A DNA stretch of 64,000 bases from JBEVOS01 sp964563395 (GTDB lineage: Bacteria > Pseudomonadota > Alphaproteobacteria > Caulobacterales > Aquidulcibacteraceae), in assembly GCA_964563395.1 (NCBI GenBank), contig CAZLWK010000001.1:62001-126000 (forward strand), given 5' to 3'. Below are positions 51,254 through 61,152 of this stretch, one piece after another (position 1 is the stretch's first letter; every line of letters begins with the position of its first letter). Both the position numbers and the translations under genes were made by a program. Below the pieces are notes generated by a model. That model had not been told where the DNA came from, ran no database searches, and was given only the letters and a program-made list of their open reading frames with translations.

Positions 51254-52039
51254 ATGGCGCTGCCTGATTTCAGCATGCGTCAGCTTTTGGAAGCTGGCGC
51301 GCATTTCGGTCACCAGACCCACCGTTGGAACCCCAAGATGGACCGCTACCTGTTCGGGTCGCGGGCGAACATTCACATCATCGATCTCAGCCAGACGGTG
51401 CCGCTGCTGCACCAGGCGCTGCTGAAGGTGCGTGAGGTCGCCGCCAGCGGGGGGCGTATCCTCTTCGTGGGCACCAAGCGCCAGGCGAGCGAGCACATCG
51501 CGTCGGCCGCGAAGCGCTCAGCGCAATATTTCATCAATCAGCGTTGGCTCGGCGGCACGCTCACCAATTGGCAGACGGTGTCGAAGTCGATCGCGCGGCT
51601 GAAAGAGCTTGAGGCGCTTGTCGGCGAGAACGCGCCGGCGGGTCTCACCAAGAAAGAAATCCTCAATCTGACGCGTGAGCGCGACAAGCTCGACCGTTCG
51701 CTCGGCGGCATCGCCTCGATGGGCGGCATCCCCGACCTCATGTTCGTCATCGACACGAACAAGGAAGCGATCGCCATCCAGGAGGCCAAGAAGCTGGGCA
51801 TTCCCGTGGTCGCCATCGTCGACAGCAATTGCGATCCGGACGAGGTCACCTATCCGATCCCGGGCAATGACGACGCCGCGCGGGCGATCCAGCTCTATTG
51901 CGACCTGATCGCCGATGCGATTTTGGACGGCTTGGCCGAAGGCCAGGGCCGCGCCGGCATCGACACCGGCGCCGCCGCCAATCCCATCGTCGAGCCCACG
52001 CTCGCGCAATCGGACGCCGGCGCCGAATTGGCCAATTGA
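51254..52039 (+). CDS. rpsB: 30S ribosomal protein S2
   Basis: A 261-residue small-subunit protein: MRQLLEAGAHFGHQTHRWNP at the start, FVGTKRQASEHIASAAK, NQRWLGGTLTNW and PVVAIVDSNCDPDEVTYPIPGNDD (in part). AAAGGA lies before the ATG; longer upstream readings are not coding. Followed by tsf, as in most bacteria. Confidence 0.98.
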   Translation: MALPDFSMRQLLEAGAHFGHQTHRWNPKMDRYLFGSRANIHIIDLSQTVPLLHQALLKVREVAASGGRILFVGTKRQASEHIASAAKRSAQYFINQRWLGGTLTNWQTVSKSIARLKELEALVGENAPAGLTKKEILNLTRERDKLDRSLGGIASMGGIPDLMFVIDTNKEAIAIQEAKKLGIPVVAIVDSNCDPDEVTYPIPGNDDAARAIQLYCDLIADAILDGLAEGQGRAGIDTGAAANPIVEPTLAQSDAGAELAN

Positions 52040-52131
52040 GATTGATGCGCGGCGCATGCCGCGTGCGGTCCGCGAAGCATTGTCGTTGAAGCACGCCACA
52101 TCCAATGGCGCATGAATGAAGGAGCACGCCG

Positions 52132-53070
52132 ATGGCTGAAATCACCGCGGCGCTGGTGAAAGACCTGCGCGAAAAGACTGGCGCGGGCATGATGGATTGC
52201 AAGAAAGCCCTCAGCGAAACGGGCGGCGATCTTGAGGCCGCGATCGATTGGCTGCGCGCGAAGGGCCTGTCCAAGGCCGCCAAGAAGGCCGACCGCGCCG
52301 CCGCCGAAGGCGTCGTCGCCGTCGCGCTCGACGGCGCGAAGGGCGCGGCGATCGAACTCAATTCGGAAACGGATTTCGTCGCCCGCAACGAGCAATTCCA
52401 GGCCGCGGCCGCCGCGTTCGCCAAACTCGCTCTGGCGACGGGCGATCATGAGGCGCTGCTCGCCGCGAAGGCGCCGAGCGGGGAAGGGTCGGTGTCCGAC
52501 CAGGTCACTCAGCTCATCGCCACGATCGGCGAAAACATCACCCTGCGCCGTTCGGCGCGCCTTTCGGTGAAGGAAGGCGCGGTGGTGTCCTACATCCATA
52601 ACGCCGTCGCCGACGGCATGGGCCGCATCGGCGTGCTGGTGGCTTTGGAATCGAGCGGGGCGAAGCCAGTGCTTGAGGATATTGGCAAGAAGATCGCCAT
52701 GCATGTCGCGGCGGCGAACCCGCTCGCGCTGACCGACGCCGATGTTCCGGCCGACCGCGTCGAGCGCGAAAAGGCGATCATCATGGAGCAGATCCGTCAG
52801 GACCCGAAGGCGCAAGGCAAGCCGGACTCGGTCATTGAAAAAATGTCCGAAGGCAGGATGCGCAAATTCTTCGAGGAATCGGTGCTGCTCAAGCAGGGCT
52901 TCGTGCACAATCCCGATCAGACGGTCGAAGCGGCGCTGAAGGAGGCCGCCAAGGCCGCTGGCGCCCCAGTGGCCCTTACGGGCTTCATCCGCTTCGCCGT
53001 CGGCGAGGGCGTGGAGAAGAAGCAGGACGATTTCGCCGCCGAAGTCGCCTCCATGACCAAGCAGACCTGA
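52132..53070 (+). CDS. tsf: Elongation factor Ts
   Basis: A 312-residue nucleotide-exchange factor for EF-Tu. The N-terminal UBA-like domain has LVKDLREKTGAGMMDCKKAL, followed by AIDWLRAKGLSKAAKKADR, AIELNSETDFVARNEQF and MHVAAANPLAL. AAGGAG precedes the ATG. Length is normal. Confidence 0.98.
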   Translation: MAEITAALVKDLREKTGAGMMDCKKALSETGGDLEAAIDWLRAKGLSKAAKKADRAAAEGVVAVALDGAKGAAIELNSETDFVARNEQFQAAAAAFAKLALATGDHEALLAAKAPSGEGSVSDQVTQLIATIGENITLRRSARLSVKEGAVVSYIHNAVADGMGRIGVLVALESSGAKPVLEDIGKKIAMHVAAANPLALTDADVPADRVEREKAIIMEQIRQDPKAQGKPDSVIEKMSEGRMRKFFEESVLLKQGFVHNPDQTVEAALKEAAKAAGAPVALTGFIRFAVGEGVEKKQDDFAAEVASMTKQT

Positions 53071-53079
53071 GCGCGCGCG

Positions 53080-53105
53080 CCCTTCCCGGCTTGGGCCGGG
53101 GAGGG
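53080..53105 (+). terminator. Stable hairpin between tsf and pyrH
   Basis: An 11-bp stem (CCCTTCCCGGC / GCCGGGGAGGG, one G-U) with a TTGG loop starts 10 bases after the tsf stop. It has no T tract, so it may be an attenuating or processing hairpin that lowers read-through into pyrH. Confidence 0.4.
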
Positions 53106-53175
53106 CGGCCGGCGCCGTTCGACGCCGCCGCCCGGGTCCGTTAAAGGACGCTCGTGCAATTGCTGAGTCGAGCCC

Positions 53176-53919
53176 ATGGTCGATCCCGTGTCCGCGCCCA
53201 CGCCGCGCTATAAGCGCGTCCTGTTGAAATGCTCCGGCGAGGTGCTGATGGGCGAAAAGCCCTTTGGCATCGACATGAACACCGTTTCTGCGGTCGCCGA
53301 GGACATCGCCGAGGGCGTGCGCTCGGGCGTGCAGGTCTGTCTCGTGATCGGGGGCGGCAACATCTTCCGCGGCCTGTCCCTGGCGGAGGCCGGCATGGAG
53401 CGCGCCCAGGCCGATTACATGGGCATGCTGGCCACGGTGATGAACGCGCTGGCCATGCAGGCGGCGCTGGAGAAGATCGGGGTGTTCACACGCGTCCAAT
53501 CGGCCATCCCGATGGACGCCATCTGCGAGCCCTTCATCCGCCGCCGCGCCCTGCGCCACATGGAGAAGGGGCGCGTGGTGATTTTCGCCGCCGGCATGGG
53601 CCAGCCCTTTTTCACCACCGACACGCCGGCGGCGCTTCGCGCGGCCGAAATGGGCTGCGACGCGCTCTTCAAGGGCACCAGCGTCGACGGCGTCTATACG
53701 GCCGATCCCAAGAAGGATCCCGCCGCCAAGCGCTATGACAGGCTGGGCTATCGCGACGTCCTTACCCAGGATTTGAAGGTGATGGACGCCTCCGCCATCG
53801 CTTTGATGCGCGACAATGCGATCCCGATCGTGGTCTTCTCCATCAGGGACCGCGGCAATTTTCTGAAGGTCTTGCGGGGCGAGGGCGTGCACACCACCAT
53901 CGCCAACAGTGCGGGCTGA
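53176..53919 (+). CDS. pyrH: UMP kinase
   Basis: A 247-residue hexameric amino-acid-kinase-fold enzyme that makes UDP from UMP. Motifs: YKRVLLKCSGEVLMG, VCLVIGGGNIFRG, ADYMGMLATVMNALAMQ and FKGTSVDGVYTADPKKDP. Length is normal. It lies between tsf and frr as usual. Confidence 0.98.
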   Translation: MVDPVSAPTPRYKRVLLKCSGEVLMGEKPFGIDMNTVSAVAEDIAEGVRSGVQVCLVIGGGNIFRGLSLAEAGMERAQADYMGMLATVMNALAMQAALEKIGVFTRVQSAIPMDAICEPFIRRRALRHMEKGRVVIFAAGMGQPFFTTDTPAALRAAEMGCDALFKGTSVDGVYTADPKKDPAAKRYDRLGYRDVLTQDLKVMDASAIALMRDNAIPIVVFSIRDRGNFLKVLRGEGVHTTIANSAG

Positions 53920-53939
53920 GGCATCAGGAGACGAAAGCA

Positions 53940-54506
53940 ATGGCGGCCGCGCCCAAATTCGAACTTGAGGATTATTCCAAACGTATGGACGGCGCGATCC
54001 AGACGCTGCGCCATGAGTTTTCCGGCCTGCGCACGGGGCGCGCCTCCTCCGCGCTGCTCGATCCCATCATGGTCGAAGCCTATGGCGCCACGACGCCGAT
54101 CAATCAGGTCGCCGCGGTGACCGCGCCGGAGCCGCGCATGCTTTCGGTGCAGATCTGGGACAAGGCGGTGGTCGGCGCGGTGGACAAGGCGATCCGGTCC
54201 GCCGGCCTCGGGCTCAATCCCATCGTCGACGGCCAGACGCTGCGTATCCCGATCCCGCCCTTGACCGGCGAGCGCCGGGCCGAACTGGCCAAGCTCGCGG
54301 GCAAATACGCCGAGCACGCCCGCGTCGCCGTGCGTAATGTGCGCCGCGACGCGATGGACCATCTCAAACGTTTGGAGAAGGAAAAGCAGATCAGCGAGGA
54401 CGAACACAAGAAGATCGGCGAGCAAGTGCAAAAGACCACGGACCGCCACATCAAGGATATCGACCTGGCCTTGGCCACGAAGGAAGAGGAGATCATGCAG
54501 GTCTAG
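53940..54506 (+). CDS. frr: Ribosome recycling factor
   Basis: A 188-residue tRNA-shaped factor that splits post-termination ribosomes. Motifs: LRTGRASSALLDPIMVEAYG, TPINQVAAVTAPEPRML, LRIPIPPLTGERRAELAK and RRDAMDHLKRLEKEKQISED. GGAGACGAAAG precedes the ATG. Confidence 0.98.
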   Translation: MAAAPKFELEDYSKRMDGAIQTLRHEFSGLRTGRASSALLDPIMVEAYGATTPINQVAAVTAPEPRMLSVQIWDKAVVGAVDKAIRSAGLGLNPIVDGQTLRIPIPPLTGERRAELAKLAGKYAEHARVAVRNVRRDAMDHLKRLEKEKQISEDEHKKIGEQVQKTTDRHIKDIDLALATKEEEIMQV

Positions 54507-54520
54507 GCCTGCGCCCGCCG

Positions 54521-55264
54521 ATGGCCCAGCCTGCCCCGTCGCCCCAAGCTGAACGCGCGCCCCGCCACATCGCCATCATCATGGATGGAAACGGGCGTTG
54601 GGCGGAGCGTCGCAATTGGCCGCGCTCGCTTGGCCATCGCGAAGGCGTGGAGGCGCTGCGGCGGACGGTCGAGGCGGCCGGCGAACTCGGCGTTCGCTAT
54701 CTTACCGTGTTCGGCTTTTCGACGGAGAATTGGCGCAGGCCTCCCGACGAGGTGAATGCGCTGCTGGACTTGATGCGTCTCTATGTCGGGCGCGATCTCG
54801 ACCGCCTGGTGCGCGACGGCGTGCGCGTGCGGATCATCGGCGACCGCACGGGGCTTGAACGCGACATCCTCGACATCATCGCCCGCGCCGAAGCCCGCAC
54901 CGCGCACAACGCAAAGCTCGATCTGACCATCGCTTTCAATTACGGCGGACAAAACGAAATCGCGCGCGCCGCGCGCCGTCTCGCGGAGGACGTGGCCGCC
55001 GGCAGGATTCAGCCGGCGCACGTCGATGCGGAGACGTTCGGGCGCTATCTCGACACCGCCGATTTGCCCGATCCCGATCTCGTCATTCGCCCGAGCGGCG
55101 AGCTGCGACTCTCCAATTTCCTGTTGTGGCAGGCGGCTTATGCCGAGCTTGTGTTCCTCGACGTGCTGTGGCCAGACTTCAACAGGTCGACCTTGGAGAC
55201 CGCCATTGATGAGTACCGGCGCCGCGACCGACGCTACGGAGGCGTCAGGGGCTCGAGCGATTGA
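54521..55264 (+). CDS. uppS: Undecaprenyl diphosphate synthase (cis-prenyltransferase)
   Basis: A 247-residue enzyme that makes the C55 lipid carrier for cell-wall synthesis. Motifs: HIAIIMDGNGRWAERRNWPR with the catalytic aspartate, GHREGVEALRRTV, TVFGFSTENWRRP and DLVIRPSGELRLSNFLLWQ. Its start lies 14 bases after frr. Confidence 0.97.
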   Translation: MAQPAPSPQAERAPRHIAIIMDGNGRWAERRNWPRSLGHREGVEALRRTVEAAGELGVRYLTVFGFSTENWRRPPDEVNALLDLMRLYVGRDLDRLVRDGVRVRIIGDRTGLERDILDIIARAEARTAHNAKLDLTIAFNYGGQNEIARAARRLAEDVAAGRIQPAHVDAETFGRYLDTADLPDPDLVIRPSGELRLSNFLLWQAAYAELVFLDVLWPDFNRSTLETAIDEYRRRDRRYGGVRGSSD

Positions 55265-55295
55265 GGCTGGATCGGGCGGCGTTCCGCAGGACGGG

Positions 55296-56129
55296 GTGAG
55301 CAAATTGAGCGCGCCTCGCCGTTTCCACGATATCGCGCCGAGGATCGCCTCCGGCGTCGCGCTGGCGGTCTTCGGCGTCGGCGCCACGCTGGCGGGCGGG
55401 CCATGGATCGCGGCCGCGACGGCGGCGGCCGTTGTGGCGATGAGTTTCGAATGGGCGCGGATGAGCGAGCCCGGCGCGGTCCAGCACGCCTTCGCGTTCC
55501 TGGGGCTCGCGGGCTTCGTCGCGGTGGCGCTTGCTTCGCTGGGCGCGCCGATCTGGGCGCTCGGGGCGCTCGCAGCCTTCGCCGCGCTTTCGGCGCTGCG
55601 CCGGCGCGATTGGGCTGGCCGCTTGGAGACGGCGTTTGGGATTTTCTATGTCGGCGCGCCTTGCGCGCTGTTTGTGTGGACGCGCGGCCTTGAAGGCGGG
55701 CTGGAGATCATACTCTTCCTGTTCGCGGTGATCTGGAGCGCCGATATCTTCGCCTATCTCGGGGGCGTCGGCATTGGTGGGCCGAAACTGCATCCGGCGC
55801 TGTCGCCGCAGAAAACCTGGTCGGGCATCGGCGCGGGCGTGTTGGCGGGCGCCGTCGGCGCGGGCGCGTACGCCGCCGCGACGGCCGCGCCGTCGCTTGC
55901 CCTGCCAATGGCGGCGGGGGCCGTCCTGGCCGCAATCGGCCTTGGCGGGGATCTCTTCGAATCGTTCTTAAAGCGACGCTTCGGCGTGAAGGACGCCTCG
56001 GGGCTGATTCCCGGTCATGGCGGCGTGATGGACAGGATCGACGGACTGATGGCGGCGGTGACTGCGACGGCCCTGGCCTTGGCGCTCTGGCCGGACGGGA
56101 CGCGCGTGTTTCTGGGGCTGGCCCCATGA
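55296..56129 (+). CDS. cdsA: Phosphatidate cytidylyltransferase
   Basis: A protein of about 277 residues with seven or eight membrane helices that makes CDP-diacylglycerol. The signature is intact at the C-terminus: FLKRRFGVKDASGLIPGHGG and MDRIDGL. GTG 55296, 31 bases after uppS with AGGA upstream, gives the usual length; ATG 55209 would overlap uppS by 56 bases and add 29 Ala/Gly-rich residues. It overlaps dxr by ATGA. Confidence 0.93.
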   Translation: MSKLSAPRRFHDIAPRIASGVALAVFGVGATLAGGPWIAAATAAAVVAMSFEWARMSEPGAVQHAFAFLGLAGFVAVALASLGAPIWALGALAAFAALSALRRRDWAGRLETAFGIFYVGAPCALFVWTRGLEGGLEIILFLFAVIWSADIFAYLGGVGIGGPKLHPALSPQKTWSGIGAGVLAGAVGAGAYAAATAAPSLALPMAAGAVLAAIGLGGDLFESFLKRRFGVKDASGLIPGHGGVMDRIDGLMAAVTATALALALWPDGTRVFLGLAP

Positions 56130-57310
56130 AGGAACTGCGCCGCCGCGTCTCCATACTTGGCGTCACCGGCTCGATCGGGCGCTCCACCGTGGCCCTGATC
56201 AAGGAGCTGCGGGCCGCCGGGGCCGACATCGAGGTTGAGGCGATCACGGCGGGGCGCAATTTCGAGGCTCTGGCCGAGCAGGTGCGCAGCCTTCGGCCGC
56301 GCTTCGTGGCCGTCGCGGACGCCGACCAATTGGAGACCGCGCGGGCCGCGCTGCCCGGCATCGAGGTGGGGGCGGGGCCGTCCGCGCTCGTGGAGGCGGC
56401 CGAGCGCGAGGCCGAATGGGTGATGTCGGCGATCGTCGGGGCCGCCGGCCTTGCGCCCACGCTCGCCGCGGTGCGCCGGGGCGCCACGATCGCGCTCGCC
56501 AACAAGGAATGCCTCGTGTGCGCCGGCCCACTGATGCGGGCGGCGGCGCAATCCAGCGGGGCGCGGCTGCTGCCGGTCGATTCCGAGCACAACGCGATTT
56601 TCCAGGTTCTGGCCAATCAGAACCGGGTCGAGCAGGTGACGCTGACGGCCTCGGGCGGGCCCTTTCGCACCTGGAGCCGTGAGCAAATGGCGGCGGCGCG
56701 ACCCGAGCAGGCCTGCGCCCACCCCACTTGGTCCATGGGTGCGAAGATATCGGTGGATAGCGCCACGCTCATGAACAAGGGGCTCGAACTGATCGAGGCG
56801 TCCTATTTGTTCGACCTGGCGCCCGCAAAGCTGGGCGTGCTGGTGCACCCCCAATCCATCGTGCACAGCCTTGTTCACTACGTGGACGGCTCGGTGCTGG
56901 CGCAAATGGCGGCCCCGGACATGCGGGTGCCGATCTCGTTCGCCCTGGCCTGGCCCGATCGGGCGCCGTTCGCGGCGGAGCGGCTGGACCTCGCCAGGAT
57001 AGCCTCGCTCACCTTTGAAGCGCCTGATCTGGCGCGTTTTCCCGCCCTTGGTTTGGCGCGGGCCGCGCTCGAAACCGGGGCGGCGGCCACGAACGCCCTT
57101 AACGCCGCCAATGAGGTCGCCGTGGATGCCTTCTTGAAGGGGCGGATCGGCTTTCTCGATATTCCCCGGCTTGTCGAACAGGCTTTGTCGGCGCTAGCCG
57201 TTACGGGTATGATCGCAAATTCGCCCACATCCTTCGATGAGGTTGAAGCGATCGATGCGGCGGCCCGCGCTTGCGCGGGCGTGGAGGCGCGCCGGCTCGC
57301 GGCGGCCTGA
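56126..57310 (+). CDS. dxr: 1-deoxy-D-xylulose 5-phosphate reductoisomerase
   Basis: A 394-residue NADPH enzyme, the second step of the MEP isoprenoid pathway. Motifs: ILGVTGSIGRSTVALI (NADPH loop), IALANKECLVCAG, LPVDSEHNAIFQ with the metal ligands, and ASGGPFRTW (substrate loop). Length is normal. It supplies isoprenoid precursors used by uppS upstream. Confidence 0.98.
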   Translation: MKELRRRVSILGVTGSIGRSTVALIKELRAAGADIEVEAITAGRNFEALAEQVRSLRPRFVAVADADQLETARAALPGIEVGAGPSALVEAAEREAEWVMSAIVGAAGLAPTLAAVRRGATIALANKECLVCAGPLMRAAAQSSGARLLPVDSEHNAIFQVLANQNRVEQVTLTASGGPFRTWSREQMAAARPEQACAHPTWSMGAKISVDSATLMNKGLELIEASYLFDLAPAKLGVLVHPQSIVHSLVHYVDGSVLAQMAAPDMRVPISFALAWPDRAPFAAERLDLARIASLTFEAPDLARFPALGLARAALETGAAATNALNAANEVAVDAFLKGRIGFLDIPRLVEQALSALAVTGMIANSPTSFDEVEAIDAAARACAGVEARRLAAA

Positions 57311-57349
57311 CATTAACGAAACAGCCAAAGGGCGGAGCGCACCGGCGAT

Positions 57350-58549
57350 ATGATCGAAACCTTGCAGACCATCTTGATCTACGGCGGCTCCTTCGTCGCG
57401 GTGCTCAGCCTCGTCGTGTTCGTTCATGAGTTCGGCCATTTCCAGGCCGCCCGGTGGTGCAAGGTCGCCATCGACACGTTCTCGATCGGGTTCGGCAAGC
57501 CGCTGGCTAGCTGGCGGGACCGCCAGGGCGTGGAATGGAAGATCGGGTCCCTGCCTCTCGGCGGCTATGTGAAATTCGCCGACGACGCGGACGCGATGAG
57601 CAGCGCGCCCAAGGAGCAGATCACTGATCCGGCCGCGCTGGCCGAAGCACGCCGCAAGGGCCTCTTTCACGCGCAGCCCATACCCGCGCGGGCCTTCGTC
57701 GTCGCCGCCGGCCCCATCACCAATTTCATCTTCGCCATCGCCGCCTTCGCCGCGATCCTCATGATCATGGGGCGCGACGTCACCGATCGCATGGCGCTGC
57801 CGGCGCGCGTGGACGGGGTTCTTGAGAATTCCGCCGCCGCCGCCGCGGGGCTTCGTCCAGGCGACGTGATCGTGGCCGTGGACGGCCAGGCGGTGGGCTC
57901 CTTCGGCGGGCTGCAGGAGCACATCTCCGCCCGCGCCGGAGAGCGCCTTGTCGTAACCGTCTCGCGCGGGGGCGATCGTGTCGATCTCGCGGTGACGCCG
58001 GACGCGCGCGAGGTGCAGACGCCGGAGGGCGTTCGTACAATCGGGGTCCTCGGCATCGAACGGCGCACGCTTCCCGAGGAGCGGCGCATTGAGCGAGTGA
58101 GCTTCGTCGAGGCGATCCAGACGGGCGCCGAGCAGACTTGGATGATCGTGGCGATGACCGGCGCCTACGTGGCCGACGTCGTGACCGGCAAACAATCGGG
58201 CGATCAGATTTCAGGTCCCATTGGGATCATGAATCAATCGGGCCAGATCGCCTCCATGGCGCTGGAGCAGCAGCACGAGCCGCTTCTGACCAAGATCGGC
58301 GAGCTTTTGGTGGCGCTGGTACATTGGGCGGCGATCCTCTCGGTCGCCGTCGGGATCGTGAACCTCTTGCCGATTCCAATCCTCGATGGCGGGCATCTCC
58401 TTTTTTACGCCATCGAGGCGATCCGAGGGGGCAAGCCGTTGCCCCTCATGGCCCAGGAATGGGCGTTCAGGGCCGGCATCGCCGTGATGGGGGCGCTGTT
58501 CTTGTTCGCCACCTGGAATGACATTCAGCGCCATCTGAATTTGGGCTGA
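57350..58549 (+). CDS. rseP: Site-2 zinc metalloprotease RseP
   Basis: A 399-residue intramembrane protease. HEFGH at residues 26-30 supplies the zinc ligands; one PDZ domain lies at about 140-220 (GLRPGDVIVAVDGQAV); NLLPIPILDGGHLLFY near the end gives the third ligand. It cleaves membrane-bound regulators such as anti-sigma factors and remnant signal peptides. It sits between dxr and bamA as in most proteobacteria. Confidence 0.95.
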   Translation: MIETLQTILIYGGSFVAVLSLVVFVHEFGHFQAARWCKVAIDTFSIGFGKPLASWRDRQGVEWKIGSLPLGGYVKFADDADAMSSAPKEQITDPAALAEARRKGLFHAQPIPARAFVVAAGPITNFIFAIAAFAAILMIMGRDVTDRMALPARVDGVLENSAAAAAGLRPGDVIVAVDGQAVGSFGGLQEHISARAGERLVVTVSRGGDRVDLAVTPDAREVQTPEGVRTIGVLGIERRTLPEERRIERVSFVEAIQTGAEQTWMIVAMTGAYVADVVTGKQSGDQISGPIGIMNQSGQIASMALEQQHEPLLTKIGELLVALVHWAAILSVAVGIVNLLPIPILDGGHLLFYAIEAIRGGKPLPLMAQEWAFRAGIAVMGALFLFATWNDIQRHLNLG

Positions 58550-58575
58550 TCTCGCAGTGTTCGCCAACAGCGCCC

Positions 58576-58598
58576 CGTCCTTGTCTTTCCAGGACGGA
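58576..58598 (+). other. Short inverted repeat between rseP and bamA
   Basis: CCGTCCT and AGGACGG pair over a 9-base loop in the 99-base gap. No T tract follows; it may be a weak pause or processing site. Confidence 0.25.
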
Positions 58599-58648
58599 TG
58601 CTGTCTTAAGGGCCGGGCGCTGGGGAGCGCCAGATTATTGAGGGCGCA

Positions 58649-61126
58649 ATGAATCGCGTGTTGCGGGATGTCGTGCTCGGCGCCGTCGCCACGGTCGGCG
58701 CAGGCGCTGGAACGCTGCTCGGCGCCACCGCCGAAGCCCAAACGGCGCCGGCGCCGCCGCGGGAGGCGCAGGCCGCCGACGCCGCGCAGGCGCAGGCTGG
58801 CGTCATTCGCCGCATCGTTGTTGAGGGCAATCAGCGGATCGAGCCGTCGACGATCACCTCCTATATGAGCGTGCGGCCCGGCGACGCCTTCAATTCCGAG
58901 CAGATCGACCTTTCGCTCAAGACGCTGTTCGCGACGGGTCTGTTCGCTGACGTGCAGATCGAGCAGCGCGAACAGGATCTCGTTGTCGCCGTCATCGAGA
59001 ACCCGATCGTGAACCGGGTGATCTTCGAGGGCCTCAACGCCATCGGCCAGGATGATCTGGAGGACGAGGTGCAGGCGCGGCCGCGTTCGGTGTTCACGCC
59101 GGCGCGCGCCCAGGCGGACGTGCAGCGCATCATCGAAGTCTATCGCCGCGCCGGACGCTTCGCCGCGACCGTGACGCCCCAGGTGCGCGAACTCGATCAG
59201 AACCGCGTCGATCTCATTTTCGAGATCGACGAGGGTCCGGTCACGGGCGTTCGCAGCATCAATTTCATCGGCAACGAAGCTTTCTCCGATCGCGATCTTC
59301 GCGGCGCGATCGTCACGGCGGAGTCGCGCTGGTGGCGCTTCTTCTCGTCCAACGACAATTACGATCCAGACCGGCTCGAATATGACCGCGAGCAGCTGCG
59401 CCAATTCTACACCAATCGCGGCTATGCCGATTTTCGCGTCGTTTCTGCGGTCGCGGAGCTGACGCCCGACCAGGAAGATTTCTACATCACCTTCACCATC
59501 GAAGAGGGCGAGCAATACGAGTTCGGCGAGATCGGCGTTAGCACGCAGCTCGATCGCGTCCCGGAGGATTTGCTCAAGCGCGTGCTGCCGGTGCGCACTG
59601 GCGAGCTTTTCAAGGGCGATCTGATCGAGGATTCGATCGACGCGATGACCTTCGTCGCCGGCTCGCAAGGCTACGCGAACGTGGACATTCGTCCCAATAT
59701 CGAGCGCGACCGTATCAACCGCAAAGTCAATGTGGTGTTCGAGGTCAATGAAGGCCCGCGCGTCTTCGTCGAGCGCATCAACATCACGGGCAATACGCGC
59801 ACGGTCGATGAAGTGATCCGCCGCGAAATGCGTATTTCGGAAGGCGACGCCTTCAATCGCGTGCTGCTCGATCGTTCGCGCTCGCGCGTGCGCGCGTTGG
59901 GCTTCTTCGAGGACGTGACAGTCGAGGAGGCGCCGGGTTCTGCGCCGGATCGTTCCGTCGTGAACGTGAACGTCACCGAACAGCCGACGGGCGAATTGGC
60001 CTTCGCGTTCGGTTATTCGTCCTCGGATTCGTTCCTGTTCGACGTTTCGGTGAGCGAGCGCAATTTGCGCGGTCGCGGCCAATTCCTGCGCGCGCGCGCA
60101 TCGGCCAGCTCGCGTCGTCAGCAAGTTGATATTCGCTTCACCGAGCCGCGCTTCCTTGGGCGTGAACTCGCGGCGGGCTTTGATCTCTATTCGTTGCGCA
60201 CGGACTTCCTGGACGAGGCGTCCTTTGAAAACCAATCGACGGGCGTGGGCCTGCGCGCGAGCTTCCCGCTGACCGAGCGCACGAGCCTTGGCCTCACCTA
60301 CACGCTCGTTCAAGACGACACCGAGATCGAAGATCGGCTGGTGGACGCCGACGGCGACAGCGACACGGCGGTATTCATCGACCAGTGCGCGATCGATTTC
60401 GTCGGCCGTCCGCAGATCTGCGATCAGGAGGGCAGCTTCCTAACCTCCGTCGTCGGGTACACGTTCAATTGGGATCGCCGAAACGATCTCGTCACCACGA
60501 CGCGCGGCTTCGATCTCTCGATCAGCCAGGATTTCGCCGGGCTTGGGGGCGATGTGCATTATCTGCGCACCGAATTCTCGGCGGGCTTCTATTACGGCCT
60601 GTTCCAGGACGTGGTCGCGCGCTTCCGCCTGAACGCAGGCCATATCTATGGCTGGAGCGACGACGAAATTCGCATCAATGACCGCTTCTTCAAGGGCGGG
60701 GCGACGTTCCGCGGCTTTGACGTGGCCGGCATCGGGCCGCGCGAAGTTACGACGATCGATGGCGGCGAGCCCCAATATGGGGACGCCATCGGCGGCAACG
60801 TCTTCGCCATCGGCACGATCGAAGTGAGCTTCCCGCTCGGTCTGCCTGAGCAATTTGGCCTGAGCGGCGCCCTATTCACCGAATTCGGCACGCTCGGCAC
60901 CGTCGATGACGGCGCGCGCGAGGCGCGCGAGTATCTTTACGGGGACCCGCCGTCCACATATCGCCTTTTTGTTGAAGATGATCCGTCGCTGCGGGCGTCG
61001 GCGGGCGTCAGCATTTTCTGGGATTCCCCGTTCGGTCCGGTGCAGTTCGACTTCGCCGAGCCGTTCCAAAAGGAAGATTACGACCGCACGGAGAGTTTCC
61101 GCTTCTCCACCCGCACGCGGTTCTGA
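58649..61126 (+). CDS. bamA: Outer membrane protein assembly factor BamA
   Basis: An 825-residue Omp85 protein that folds outer-membrane beta barrels. A signal peptide (about 1-31, ending ATAEAQ) is followed by five POTRA repeats from about residue 50 (IRRIVVEGNQRIEPSTI) to 420 and a 16-strand barrel. The VRGF-type motif of the barrel loop appears as FRGFDVAG near residue 690, and the C-terminus ends in phenylalanine (RFSTRTRF). Normal length. Confidence 0.97.
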   Translation: MNRVLRDVVLGAVATVGAGAGTLLGATAEAQTAPAPPREAQAADAAQAQAGVIRRIVVEGNQRIEPSTITSYMSVRPGDAFNSEQIDLSLKTLFATGLFADVQIEQREQDLVVAVIENPIVNRVIFEGLNAIGQDDLEDEVQARPRSVFTPARAQADVQRIIEVYRRAGRFAATVTPQVRELDQNRVDLIFEIDEGPVTGVRSINFIGNEAFSDRDLRGAIVTAESRWWRFFSSNDNYDPDRLEYDREQLRQFYTNRGYADFRVVSAVAELTPDQEDFYITFTIEEGEQYEFGEIGVSTQLDRVPEDLLKRVLPVRTGELFKGDLIEDSIDAMTFVAGSQGYANVDIRPNIERDRINRKVNVVFEVNEGPRVFVERINITGNTRTVDEVIRREMRISEGDAFNRVLLDRSRSRVRALGFFEDVTVEEAPGSAPDRSVVNVNVTEQPTGELAFAFGYSSSDSFLFDVSVSERNLRGRGQFLRARASASSRRQQVDIRFTEPRFLGRELAAGFDLYSLRTDFLDEASFENQSTGVGLRASFPLTERTSLGLTYTLVQDDTEIEDRLVDADGDSDTAVFIDQCAIDFVGRPQICDQEGSFLTSVVGYTFNWDRRNDLVTTTRGFDLSISQDFAGLGGDVHYLRTEFSAGFYYGLFQDVVARFRLNAGHIYGWSDDEIRINDRFFKGGATFRGFDVAGIGPREVTTIDGGEPQYGDAIGGNVFAIGTIEVSFPLGLPEQFGLSGALFTEFGTLGTVDDGAREAREYLYGDPPSTYRLFVEDDPSLRASAGVSIFWDSPFGPVQFDFAEPFQKEDYDRTESFRFSTRTRF

Positions 61127-61152
61127 GCGCCGAAAGAAAGGCCAGTCCTCTC

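Noticed and set aside
55209..55295. ATG 55209 as the cdsA start
   Set aside because: It would overlap uppS by 56 bases and add a low-complexity N-terminus; GTG 55296 gives the normal length. Not fully excluded.
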